Of a DNA stretch of 44,956 nucleotides, positions 23,501 to 29,723 are shown piece after piece. The notes under the pieces were generated by a model, which saw only the letters and a program-made list of their open reading frames with translations, was not told the DNA's origin and searched no databases. The position numbers and the translations under genes are program-made. This stretch comes from Ruminococcus sp. (lineage in GTDB: Bacteria > Bacillota > Clostridia > Oscillospirales > Ruminococcaceae). Where the stretch lies: NCBI GenBank assembly GCA_022768805.1, contig JALELB010000003.1, positions 1-44,956 of the forward strand, written 5' to 3'. How positions within the stretch are numbered: position 1 is the first letter of the stretch; the number at the start of each line of letters is the position of its first letter.

Positions 23501-24063
23501 TAATCCCATACCTGGATCTTCTGGATCTCGTGGGAGGTACGGAAGCCGTCGAAGAAGTTGATAAAGGGCACACGGCCTTCAATTGCAGCCAGGTGTGCAA
23601 CAGCAGCCAGATCCATAACCTCCTGGGGGTTGGTTTCAGCCAGCATAGCGAAACCGGTCTGGCGGCATGCGTATACGTCGGAGTGATCGCCGAAAATATT
23701 CAGTGCGTGAGATGCAACGCAGCGTGCGGATACATGGAAAACAGTGGGCAGCAGCTCGCCGGCAATCTTATACATATTGGGGATCATCAGCAGCAGGCCC
23801 TGAGAAGCTGTATAAGTGGTTGTCAGAGCGCCAGCGTTCAGAGAGCCGTGTACTGTACCGGCTGCACCGGCCTCGGACTGCATTTCCTCAACCTTGACAG
23901 TGGTGCCGAAAATGTTCTTCACACCCTGTGCAGACCACTGGTCAACATAGTCAGCCATCGGGCTTGAAGGCGTGATCGGATAAATGCCGGCTACTTCTGT
24001 AAACGCATAGGATACATAAGCGGCAGCATTGTTACCGTCCATGGTTTTCTTTTTTCTTGCCAT
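20521..24063 (-). CDS. nifJ: Pyruvate:ferredoxin (flavodoxin) oxidoreductase
   Basis: A 1180-residue single-chain enzyme that converts pyruvate and CoA to acetyl-CoA and CO2, reducing ferredoxin. The N-terminus GIYPITPSSPMADYVDQW is the pyrimidine-binding domain. Two [4Fe-4S] ferredoxin motifs, CAKCNKCAFVCPH (about 691) and CMGCGVCIGVCPT (about 747), lie in the middle. Further cysteines in SGSCAGCAETSY ligate the third cluster, and the C-terminal GGDGWAYDIGFGG (about 969) is the thiamine-diphosphate domain. The length matches the family (about 1170-1190). The start at 24063 has AGGAGG upstream. It is monocistronic with its own promoter (24168-24196). It sits beside the biosynthetic operon as a source of acetyl-CoA, though no regulatory link is visible. 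Confidence 0.97.
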   Translation of the reverse strand: MARKKKTMDGNNAAAYVSYAFTEVAGIYPITPSSPMADYVDQWSAQGVKNIFGTTVKVEEMQSEAGAAGTVHGSLNAGALTTTYTASQGLLLMIPNMYKIAGELLPTVFHVSARCVASHALNIFGDHSDVYACRQTGFAMLAETNPQEVMDLAAVAHLAAIEGRVPFINFFDGFRTSHEIQKIQVWDYADLKEMCNMDAVKAFRERALNPEHPTMRGSHENDDTFFQHREACNKYYDAVPAIVEKYMNKVNEKLGTDYKLFNYYGAADADRVIVAMGSICDVAEEVIDYLNAKGEKVGLVKVRLYRPFSAEKLVEAIPATAKNIAVLDRTKEPGSIGEPLYLDVIAALNEQGRTANVIAGRYGLGSKDTPPASIFAVYEELAKADPKRKFTLGIHDDLTYLSLEEKPSPNTAAEGTIECKFWGLGGDGTVGANKDSIKIIGDHTDKYVQAYFQYDSKKTGGITVSHLRFGDQPIKSPYYINKADFVACHNPSYIMKGYKMVNDVKPGGKFLINCQWTPEELEKHLNAETKQYIAKNNIQLYTVNAIDIAAQIGLGKRTSTVLQSAFFALANVLPSEDAINYMKEKATMKFSKKGQDIVDMNHKAIDAGKDALVKIDVPASWATAVDDAAPEASQGPAKLVKMVDEIMKPAGKMDGYSIPCSAFAEHVDGTFEQGASAYEKRGVAVMVPTWNAETCAKCNKCAFVCPHATIRPFAMNAEEAAAAPANTKKAPKPIVKTDYTYTLAISPMDCMGCGVCIGVCPTKSLTMVPREGEEAQQAVFDYCVAKVSEKPEVATDATVISSQYKQPLLEFSGSCAGCAETSYARLVTQLFGDRMYISNATGCSSIWGGPAATSPYTVNKEGFGPAWANSLFEDNAEHGLGMYLGQKAIRDRLINDVKTIAGSEKASDAVKAACQQYLDTLEDGKENAAATKALVAELEKLDCDCEARADILENKAYLSKKSVWIFGGDGWAYDIGFGGVDHVLATGEDVNIMVFDTEVYSNTGGQASKSSNIGQVAQFAAAGKAIAKKRLADIAMSYGYIYVAQIAMGADMNQTLKAIKEAESYHGPSLIIGYAPCEMHSIKGGMTNCQAEMKKAVDCGYWNNFRYDPRLAAEGKNPFMLDSKAPTTSYRDFIMNEARYSSLTRSNPERADQLFEKAENTAKDRYDYLAHLAEFYGEVK

Positions 24064-24103
24064 TGGTTTGTCCTCCTAGTATTTAGTAGCAATGCTCCGG
24101 GAA

Positions 24104-24134
24104 AACGAATTCGAAGAGCATTGTTCTAGGCAAT
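24104..24134 (-). other. Hairpin in the nifJ leader
   Basis: In the leader of nifJ, AATGCTC and GAGCATT arms form a stem across a loop that contains GAATTC. No terminator T run follows; it may affect message stability. A role is not established. Confidence 0.35.
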
Positions 24135-24167
24135 TGTGCGTGGCGCGCACTATACCCATCAATATAC

Positions 24168-24196
24168 ATCATATCACAAAAGCGCTTTTTTGTAAA
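24168..24196 (-). promoter_or_regulatory. Promoter of nifJ with palindromic spacer
   Basis: On the minus strand TTTACA (24191-24196) and TATGAT (24168-24173) are 17 bases apart. The spacer contains the perfect palindrome AAAAGCGCTTTT (24178-24189), placed where a repressor would block polymerase. The rest of 24197-24362 is AT-rich, and I see nothing else in it. Confidence 0.6.
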
Positions 24197-24362
24197 TACC
24201 CTTTTTCTAAAACATTAGGTTTATTACATGGTTTTTCGGCGTTTTCCCCTGCCGGGCACCAACATTCATCATATATTGTCTGAAATATTGCCGAATTTTC
24301 TGATGAATAATTGTGCAGAATCACTATTTTTCTCCCGTTTTTCGTTTTTTCTCCTAAAATCA

Positions 24363-24391
24363 TTGACGATTCACGCTTTTTCGGGTATAAT
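24363..24391 (+). promoter_or_regulatory. Promoter of the candidate small RNA
   Basis: TTGACG (24363-24368) and a perfect TATAAT (24386-24391) are 17 bases apart on the plus strand. Nothing coding follows before a strong terminator at 24482-24507. Confidence 0.75.
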
Positions 24392-24397
24392 AATAGC

Positions 24398-24507
24398 AGT
24401 GTAAAAGCAATTTGTTATTTACACTCGTTTTGTTGTCTCCTTTCTTTTGTTCTACACATATGTTTCATTTCACATTATTTCATAAGAGCTTCGGCTCTTA
24501 TTTTTTT
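24398..24507 (+). ncRNA. Candidate small regulatory RNA (about 110 nt)
   Basis: The predicted transcript begins about seven bases after TATAAT. Its 5' end is a hairpin: AGTGTAAA (24398-24405) pairs perfectly with TTTACACT (24418-24425). A pyrimidine-rich stretch with no obvious pairing partner follows, containing CTCCTTTC (24437-24444), the exact complement of the Shine-Dalgarno-like GAAAGGAG. It ends in ATAAGAGC/GCTCTTAT with a TTCG loop (24482-24501) and seven T. This is the standard build of a trans-acting Firmicute sRNA with an anti-Shine-Dalgarno target region. No open frame with a ribosome site is visible. It does not match 6S, SRP or tmRNA as I know them. Its existence is inferred from sequence signals only. 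Confidence 0.65.
24482..24507 (+). terminator. Terminator of the candidate small RNA
   Basis: An eight-base perfect stem with a stable TTCG tetraloop is directly followed by a run of T (24501-24507). The plus-strand polarity fits the rightward small RNA. Confidence 0.85.
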
Positions 24508-24565
24508 GCCATAAAACACATTCCTGTGGTCTTCGTTTTATTTTATTCCCGAGAAGATGCAGATA

Positions 24566-24604
24566 TGAAAAAAACGGTGCAGCTTTCACTGCACCGTTTT
24601 TTTA
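24566..24604 (-). terminator. Terminator of the anchored cohesin gene
   Basis: CGGTGCAG (24575-24582) pairs with CTGCACCG (24589-24596), flanked by A runs on one side and T runs on the other, so it works on both strands. It lies about 35 bases beyond the stop of the leftward cohesin gene at 24638. Confidence 0.88.
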
Positions 24605-24637
24605 TACTTTACTTTGCGTGATTCTGAGAATCCGGAA

Positions 24638-25414
24638 TTAGTCGTTCTTCTTCTTCAGAACTACAGCAGCTGCAGCAGCAGCGGACAGCATGCCGACAAT
24701 GCCCAGAGCAGTGCCGTTTACACCAGTCTTCGGAGGCTCAACCGGCTTAGCAGTTGTGGTAGCTGCACCAGTTGTCTCAGCCGGAGCTTCGCTGGTTACA
24801 ACTGCAGCCTCGGTTGTGGTAGTAGTAGTGGTGGAAGCTGCCTCAGTAGAAGTGGTAGTAGACTCTTCCTTGATTGCGATCCAGCCATTTACTGTCTCAA
24901 ACGCAATGTTCTCCTTGTTTGCGTCGATGAAGCCGCCATCCTTAACAGTCAGGTTAACCGGGAACTTATCGCCGGGCTGTGCATCACCAGGAACGGTGAA
25001 CTTAAAGATGCAAAGCTGACCATTGCCGGAAATCGGAGTAGCGGTACCCAGTGCAAAAGCGAAGCCCTTGAGGCCATCAGCAGTCAGTTCTTTGGAAACC
25101 GCACCGCCTCTGGAAAGCTCCTCAGCCATATCGCCGATTGCATCGCCATAGCTGCATGCAGCGGCTGTACCAGCCTTGTTCAAGGTCGCTTCCAGTCTTG
25201 CATCGTAGTTTACCAGGAATTCCAGACCAGTCCAGGATGTATCCAGGTTATCGATGCTCATTGCAAAAGAAACTTCCTGACCAGGCTCAGCATAGATCTG
25301 ATCCATGGAAAGAGTAGTAGTGCCTTCTGCGCTTGCGGAAATGCTCATAGCGCCTACTGCCAGCATAGCAGCTGTAGACAGAACGCCAACCGTTCTCATA
25401 AATGTCTTCTTCAT
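24638..25414 (-). CDS. Cell-wall-anchored cohesin protein (ScaE-like)
   Basis: A 258-residue surface protein. Residues 1-29 are a signal peptide. Residues 33-182 form a cohesin-like domain (opening YAEPGQEVSFAMSI, closing NGWIAIKEE). Residues 184-222 are a Thr/Glu/Ala-rich linker. The C-terminus has PPKTG (227-231), a hydrophobic stretch (234-252) and KKKND: a sortase-type cell-wall sorting signal with Pro for the first Leu. This is the build of ScaE of Ruminococcus flavefaciens, a single cohesin that anchors dockerin-bearing scaffoldins to the cell wall. It starts at 25414 with GAAAGGA upstream. It follows the large cohesin-dockerin gene by 83 bases containing a hairpin, so they are probably one operon. 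Confidence 0.85.
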   Translation of the reverse strand: MKKTFMRTVGVLSTAAMLAVGAMSISASAEGTTTLSMDQIYAEPGQEVSFAMSIDNLDTSWTGLEFLVNYDARLEATLNKAGTAAACSYGDAIGDMAEELSRGGAVSKELTADGLKGFAFALGTATPISGNGQLCIFKFTVPGDAQPGDKFPVNLTVKDGGFIDANKENIAFETVNGWIAIKEESTTTSTEAASTTTTTTTEAAVVTSEAPAETTGAATTTAKPVEPPKTGVNGTALGIVGMLSAAAAAAVVLKKKND

Positions 25415-25447
25415 TTTCTTCTTTTCCTTTCAAATGTTTTATGTTAT

Positions 25448-25471
25448 ACATGCGGGTAAACACCCGCATGT
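25448..25471 (-). other. Intercistronic hairpin without T run
   Basis: A perfect ten-base stem (ACATGCGGGT/ACCCGCATGT) with a four-base loop lies between the two cohesin genes. On the minus strand it is followed by ATAACAT, not T, so it is more likely a message-stabilising or processing element than a full terminator. Confidence 0.6.
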
Positions 25472-25497
25472 AAAAACAACAGATTTAAGGGATTCGC

Positions 25498-28065
25498 TTA
25501 TTCAGCGACTACCTGTGCATATGCAACATACTCATTTGCTCCGGGAATATCTGCCCAGTTAGCCTCGCCGTCAGCCAGGAACTTTGCAGAGTAGTTCAGG
25601 ATGCAAACTGCATCAGCTGTGTTGATCTTTGCGTTCTCTGCATCCTTGTAGCAGTCAACGTCAGCGCAGAACTTTGCGAGAGAATCCGGAGCAATGATAT
25701 CATCGGAAGCAACCTCGGGTTTGCCGCCTGCCTCTTCCAGGATAGCAGCTGCGGAGTACTGGAGAATCTGTACAGCATCAGCAACATCGACCTTGCCGTC
25801 CAGGTTGCAATCGCCTCTCAGGCCGACCAGTACATTGAATTTACCTGCTACAGCTGCATCGTTCAGCTCGCCCCAAGCAAAGTCAATTTCAGTCAGTTCA
25901 TTGATTGCTGCTGCCATTGCAGTTTCATTGACCAGGATACCGATGGTGTATTCACCAGCACCGATGTATTCCAGCTCAGAAGCGCTGTTCGCGCTCAGTG
26001 CATAAAGGTCGGTCAGAGTCAGAGGCAGAACCTGAGTATCAGTCTCTTCCACTGCAGCACCGTCAACGATCTGTACAGTCTTTCCGGAAACGGTTACCTT
26101 TACGCCCAGATCAGCAGTGTCAAAGGGAGTGGGATCCTCGGACCAGAACATGTCGCCAATCAGTGCAGCTTCTTCATTGAACTCATAGCCGTCAATTGTA
26201 GCTGCAGCGCCTTCAACAACGATTGCACCGTTCACATACTCAGCAGTCAGAACATCGCCGTTTGCATTTACTGTCTGGCAGTTTTCAGCATTGAAGGTGA
26301 TGGGGTAAACGCCGATTTCAGCGTCCGCCGGAACGATGAAGGATACGGTAAACAGTGCAGTATCAGCTGCAACCTCATCCGCTTCACCTTCCCAGTTGTA
26401 GGTCAGATTCTCTGCGTTCCATTCAGGCTCGCCGGTGTATGCAGTGCCTGCTGCAAAGGAGTCATAAAACAGAGTCTCATCAGCAGCCAGGTTCAGGCTG
26501 ATGCCGTTTACAGGAGAGTTGCAGTATACAGTAACCGGGATTTCAACAACATCGCCGGGCTGTGCAGCAACTGTGGGCATCTCATACTTTACCATGTTGT
26601 CAGGCTGTGTGGTTTCAACAGTGGTTGTGGTTGTGATCGGAGCAGTAGTGGTCTCAGTGGTTTCCTCAGTAGTAGAGGTTTCAACCGCCTCGGTGGTAGA
26701 GGTTTCAACCGGCTGAGTAGTGGTTTCGGTTGTCTCGCTTACCTCGGTAGTCGTAGTGGTGACTTCGGAAGTAGTTGTCTCAGTCTTGATATCCTCGATC
26801 TCAATCTCTCTGGTGATGTTCAAAGCACCGCCAGCTGCTGCACCGGATACCAGGTCCAGCTTCAGCTCTACATGCTTTACAGAGCTTACAACCTTCTGAT
26901 CCAGACCAGTGTAGTAAGCTTCCAGCTCTGCCATCTGATCCTCAGGCATATCAGCAGTCATCACAGCAGTACCGCCGCTGACTGTAATTGCAACGTTGCT
27001 CAGTGTGCCCAGGTAGCTCATCACGTCATCGTAGCTGATGCCGTAAGCAAAGCCGTTGTTGCTCAGCGCATTGTTTACGGTGTTTGCTGCAGACGCATAA
27101 CGCTCAGCCCAGGTAGTGCTTGCAGCCAGTGTATCCAGGCTCTTGAGTGCCTGCGGATAGAACTTGCTGCCGCCGTACAGTGCATACAGGCCCTCCAGAG
27201 CAGCGTTTACATCCTTGCCTGTTCTGGTAGCGTTCATGCCCTTGATCCATGCATACTTTGCATCGATCTGATCCATGTAGCCGTTAATGGTCTTCTTGCC
27301 GTTTGCCAGCTTGGTCTCCAGAACCTCCTGCAGCTCAGCAGGGGTCTCATCGGTGATTGCGTTCTTTACAATTGCAGCTGCTTCATCATACTTGCTACCG
27401 ATGTACTCGTACAGATCTGCAGCCCCGCCGTCGCCGAACAGGGTATAGCTTGTACCGTTTTCATCGGTGAACAGGTATGTAGCCGTGATCTCGTTGCTGT
27501 CGTTCAGGCCGCTCAGATCCAGATTAACGGTAACAGAGCCCTTAACGCTGAATCCGCTGAAGTCCAGAGGAGTCATGTAGGAAGCTGCGCCTGCACCCAG
27601 GGTGGTTTCAACCTGCTTTGCAAGACGTGTGTTAGCCTCGTCTGCGATCAGTGCGCCGCTCTCAGCCAGCTCGAAGTTTACTTCATAGGTTTCTACGCCG
27701 GTTCTTGTCATTACACCGGTCTGCAGATTGTCCAGGATGGCATTAGCCAAGGACTCGTAAGCGCCGTTTCTGAAAACGCCGGTGTAGCCCTTCAGCAGAT
27801 CCTGTGCAACAGAAGCACTTACGGGAACAGTGCCGCCAACTTCCGGTGCATTCTGCTTGTACAGGGTGTTCAGAGTCAGTCCCCATTCAGAACGCTGCGG
27901 GTCTGCATCAGGAGCAATGTCTGTGAAGCTCTTGATGGTGACAGTGGTATCCGCAGCATTTGCTGCAAGATTTGTCACAGCCGGAGCCGCAAACACACCC
28001 TGTGTGAGAACCAGGCAGGTGCTGAGCACGGATGCCATACTTCTCTTGAAGAATGTCTTTTTCAT
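25498..28065 (-). CDS. Large exported scaffoldin-like protein: unknown N-module, cohesin, X-like module, dockerin
   Basis: An 855-residue exported protein with a signal peptide at 1-38 (ANAADT cleavage region). Residues 40-425 are an unrecognised module. Residues 428-487 are a Thr/Glu-rich linker. Residues 492-618 are cohesin-like (AAQPGDVVEIPVTVYC ... VNGAIVVEG). Residues 624-745 are a small beta-rich module placed like the X module of XDoc pairs. The dockerin is at about 749-835: first repeat GDCNLDGKVDVADAVQIL, second ADVDCYKDAENAKINTADAV, with an unusually long insert between them. It has its own promoter (28202-28230) and is followed by the anchored cohesin gene. By analogy with ScaB/CttA and ScaE of R. 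flavefaciens, its dockerin may bind that neighbour; this is inference. Confidence 0.82.
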   Translation of the reverse strand: MKKTFFKRSMASVLSTCLVLTQGVFAAPAVTNLAANAADTTVTIKSFTDIAPDADPQRSEWGLTLNTLYKQNAPEVGGTVPVSASVAQDLLKGYTGVFRNGAYESLANAILDNLQTGVMTRTGVETYEVNFELAESGALIADEANTRLAKQVETTLGAGAASYMTPLDFSGFSVKGSVTVNLDLSGLNDSNEITATYLFTDENGTSYTLFGDGGAADLYEYIGSKYDEAAAIVKNAITDETPAELQEVLETKLANGKKTINGYMDQIDAKYAWIKGMNATRTGKDVNAALEGLYALYGGSKFYPQALKSLDTLAASTTWAERYASAANTVNNALSNNGFAYGISYDDVMSYLGTLSNVAITVSGGTAVMTADMPEDQMAELEAYYTGLDQKVVSSVKHVELKLDLVSGAAAGGALNITREIEIEDIKTETTTSEVTTTTTEVSETTETTTQPVETSTTEAVETSTTEETTETTTAPITTTTTVETTQPDNMVKYEMPTVAAQPGDVVEIPVTVYCNSPVNGISLNLAADETLFYDSFAAGTAYTGEPEWNAENLTYNWEGEADEVAADTALFTVSFIVPADAEIGVYPITFNAENCQTVNANGDVLTAEYVNGAIVVEGAAATIDGYEFNEEAALIGDMFWSEDPTPFDTADLGVKVTVSGKTVQIVDGAAVEETDTQVLPLTLTDLYALSANSASELEYIGAGEYTIGILVNETAMAAAINELTEIDFAWGELNDAAVAGKFNVLVGLRGDCNLDGKVDVADAVQILQYSAAAILEEAGGKPEVASDDIIAPDSLAKFCADVDCYKDAENAKINTADAVCILNYSAKFLADGEANWADIPGANEYVAYAQVVAE

Positions 28066-28201
28066 TTGTTTACCTCTCTCCCATTATTCAATGTTTTCCG
28101 CTGCTTCATGCATGTCCTGCATGAGTCAGTGGCCCACATTCCTGCTGCCGTTTGATATACTCCACCTGTGTCCGCAGCATACAGGAACGCTTTATAAGAC
28201 G

Positions 28202-28230
28202 ATTCTAACATAAAAAAGCCGTCAAGTCAA
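28202..28230 (-). promoter_or_regulatory. Promoter of the cohesin-dockerin operon
   Basis: On the minus strand TTGACT (28225-28230) and TAGAAT (28202-28207) are 17 bases apart, with TGT immediately before the -10 (extended -10). The leader to the start at 28065 is about 130 bases. The remainder of the 298-base gap up to 28363 is AT-rich, and I see no clear terminator for the upstream gene in it. Confidence 0.7.
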
Positions 28231-28363
28231 TATGAATTCCGGTTTTTTTTTAAGAAATCATCATAATTTTTTGCCTGGCAAAGCGGGGCATTTCACCATA
28301 TCGCACACATCGTGAAAAACCGGGGCCGGAGTGCAAGGTTATTTGTATACTTTTCACACTGTC

Positions 28364-29572
28364 TCAAAGGGATACGCCGTTGAACCGCAGCAGTTCCCGG
28401 GCACTTTCCAGAGAATCCACACCGGTGGCATTTTTGATGGGCGCAAACTCCCTGTTCCGCTTTACTTCATAGGAAAGGCAGCTGTCCTGCATATGAATCA
28501 TGTCCAGCACCAGGGTTTCAAACTTATAACCGTTGGGTTCATCCGGCTTGATCTGCTCCCCGGCTTCATTCATATAGGGAATCTTTTTCTTCACCATATG
28601 TACCGGCATCTGCTGATGCATGATCTTCTCCAGCTTTTCCACCCGGAACAGGTAATTGAGAATCACGCCGTAATTATAAGAAAGCCTGCCTCCCGGCTCC
28701 CGCAGGGTGCGCATTTCCTCGGTCATCTCATAATACTCTACAATAGAGGGCTTTCCGTCCTCCAGGCACAGCACGCCTACCCGTTCGTCCGGATCCGCCT
28801 TTGCCACTACCTTGGCGCCCGACTCGCAGCCGGAGGTGATGGTGGCGCCGATGAAGCAGGGATCTGCAATCTGCTGCAGCACATTATCCACGGCGAACAC
28901 ATTCAGCCACTCCACCCCCCGGCTTTTCAGATCCTCCAGCAAGCCTGCCCGGACCATGGAGCTGAACCAGCCGCCGTTTCCGTTGGGAGAGCTGCATACT
29001 GTTCCGGGGGCTTCCAGCATCATTTTGCCCGAAAAGTCCGTACAGGGGGCCATCTCCTGTACGAAGAAGCGGACCTGACTGCCGTCATAGCCAAAATACT
29101 TGTGTTCCTGGAAAAAAGCGATGGTATCCGCATTGTTTTTCTCGCTGGTCATCACATACAGGGGCACCCAGGAGCCGCAACGTCTTACCACCTGCAGAAG
29201 ATTCTGCACCAGGCATTCGAACAGATAAAGCTCTCTTGTGATTCCCACGTTCAGGGTTCCCTTGGGGCCATCCAGCCCAAGACGGGTGCCCTGTCCGCCG
29301 GCAAGCAACACTGCGCCCACCTTGCCGTTCTGCAGTGCGTTCAGTCCCTGTACCATAAACAGCTTTTCCCTGCTGCGGATTTCGTCAATGGTCAGTGCGC
29401 CCAGCGGCATAAATGACCCGCGTTCTTCCTCCGCCCGGTGCTCCAGTCCTTCGAGCACGGACAAATCCATCCCGGAAAGCTGCTGCTCCAGCTTTGCCTT
29501 CCCGGCTGTATCCAATGTATGATAATAAGAAATGATATGCTCCTGTCCGTATTGTCTGAGCGTGTTCAGCAT
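28364..29572 (-). CDS. UAP1-type UDP-sugar pyrophosphorylase
   Basis: A 402-residue nucleotidyltransferase of the UDPGP type 1 family that would make UDP-sugar from UTP and a sugar 1-phosphate. The nucleotide loop is LAGGQGTRLG (90-99) with PKG (103-105). MTSEKNNADTIAFF, PNGNGGWFSSM, VFAVDNVLQQIADP and CESGAKVVAKADPDERVGVLC follow the eukaryotic UDP-N-acetylhexosamine pyrophosphorylase (UAP1) pattern more closely than UDP-glucose pyrophosphorylase or bacterial GalU/GlmU. UDP-GlcNAc/GalNAc or a broad UDP-sugar range is therefore likely, but specificity is not proven. It starts at 29572 after GAGGGGG and has its own promoter (29636-29664). Confidence 0.85.
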   Translation of the reverse strand: MLNTLRQYGQEHIISYYHTLDTAGKAKLEQQLSGMDLSVLEGLEHRAEEERGSFMPLGALTIDEIRSREKLFMVQGLNALQNGKVGAVLLAGGQGTRLGLDGPKGTLNVGITRELYLFECLVQNLLQVVRRCGSWVPLYVMTSEKNNADTIAFFQEHKYFGYDGSQVRFFVQEMAPCTDFSGKMMLEAPGTVCSSPNGNGGWFSSMVRAGLLEDLKSRGVEWLNVFAVDNVLQQIADPCFIGATITSGCESGAKVVAKADPDERVGVLCLEDGKPSIVEYYEMTEEMRTLREPGGRLSYNYGVILNYLFRVEKLEKIMHQQMPVHMVKKKIPYMNEAGEQIKPDEPNGYKFETLVLDMIHMQDSCLSYEVKRNREFAPIKNATGVDSLESARELLRFNGVSL

Positions 29573-29603
29573 ATTGTCTGCCCCCTCAATTCTTTATTCT
29601 CAC

Positions 29604-29630
29604 CAATACCGCCTGTTCTGTTCGGTATTG
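29604..29630 (-). other. Hairpin at the predicted 5' end of the pyrophosphorylase message
   Basis: CAATACCG (29604-29611) pairs perfectly with CGGTATTG (29623-29630). The predicted start of transcription is about 29629, so the hairpin would form the very 5' end of the message, a common stabilising arrangement. Confidence 0.45.
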
Positions 29631-29635
29631 CCTAT

Positions 29636-29664
29636 ATTATAGCAGATAAATAGAAAAAAAACAA
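29636..29664 (-). promoter_or_regulatory. Promoter of the UAP1-type pyrophosphorylase
   Basis: A perfect TATAAT (29636-29641) on the minus strand has a weak TTGTTT (29659-29664) 17 bases upstream, just after the terminator of the preceding operon. Confidence 0.6.
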
Positions 29665-29675
29665 GCTATTTGTAC

Positions 29676-29704
29676 AAAAAAACCGCCGGACATCTGCCCG
29701 GCGG
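29676..29704 (-). terminator. Terminator of the ten-gene housekeeping operon
   Basis: On the minus strand CCGCCGG (29698-29704 complement) pairs with CCGGCGG (29683-29689 complement), followed by seven T. It lies 20 bases after the stop codon of ispH-rpsA. Confidence 0.88.
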
Positions 29705-29723
29705 CCTTACAATATTTCTGAAC

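Noticed and set aside
20512-23967. Very long open frame opposite nifJ
   Set aside because: It is a shadow of the real gene's codon bias: the product is Cys/Leu/Val-rich with no domain, and it lies fully antisense to an unmistakable nifJ.
24168-24196. Rex-type redox operator at nifJ
   Set aside because: The palindrome AAAAGCGCTTTT lacks the TTGTTAA/TTAACAA half-sites.
24412-24621. Small open frame on the plus strand over the candidate small RNA
   Set aside because: No ribosome site, and it runs through two terminator hairpins; the residues are simply those of T-rich DNA.
26580-26790. Short tandem repeats in the Thr/Glu-rich linker as a DNA repeat or CRISPR-like array
   Set aside because: The repetition is at the protein level (Thr-Thr-Thr-Glu linker) with irregular codon units; no regular spacers were seen, and no CRISPR array occurs anywhere in the window.
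28231-28363. Terminator after the UAP1-type gene
   Set aside because: Only a weak short stem (TTTGCC/GGCAAA) and scattered T runs are visible, not enough to support a call.
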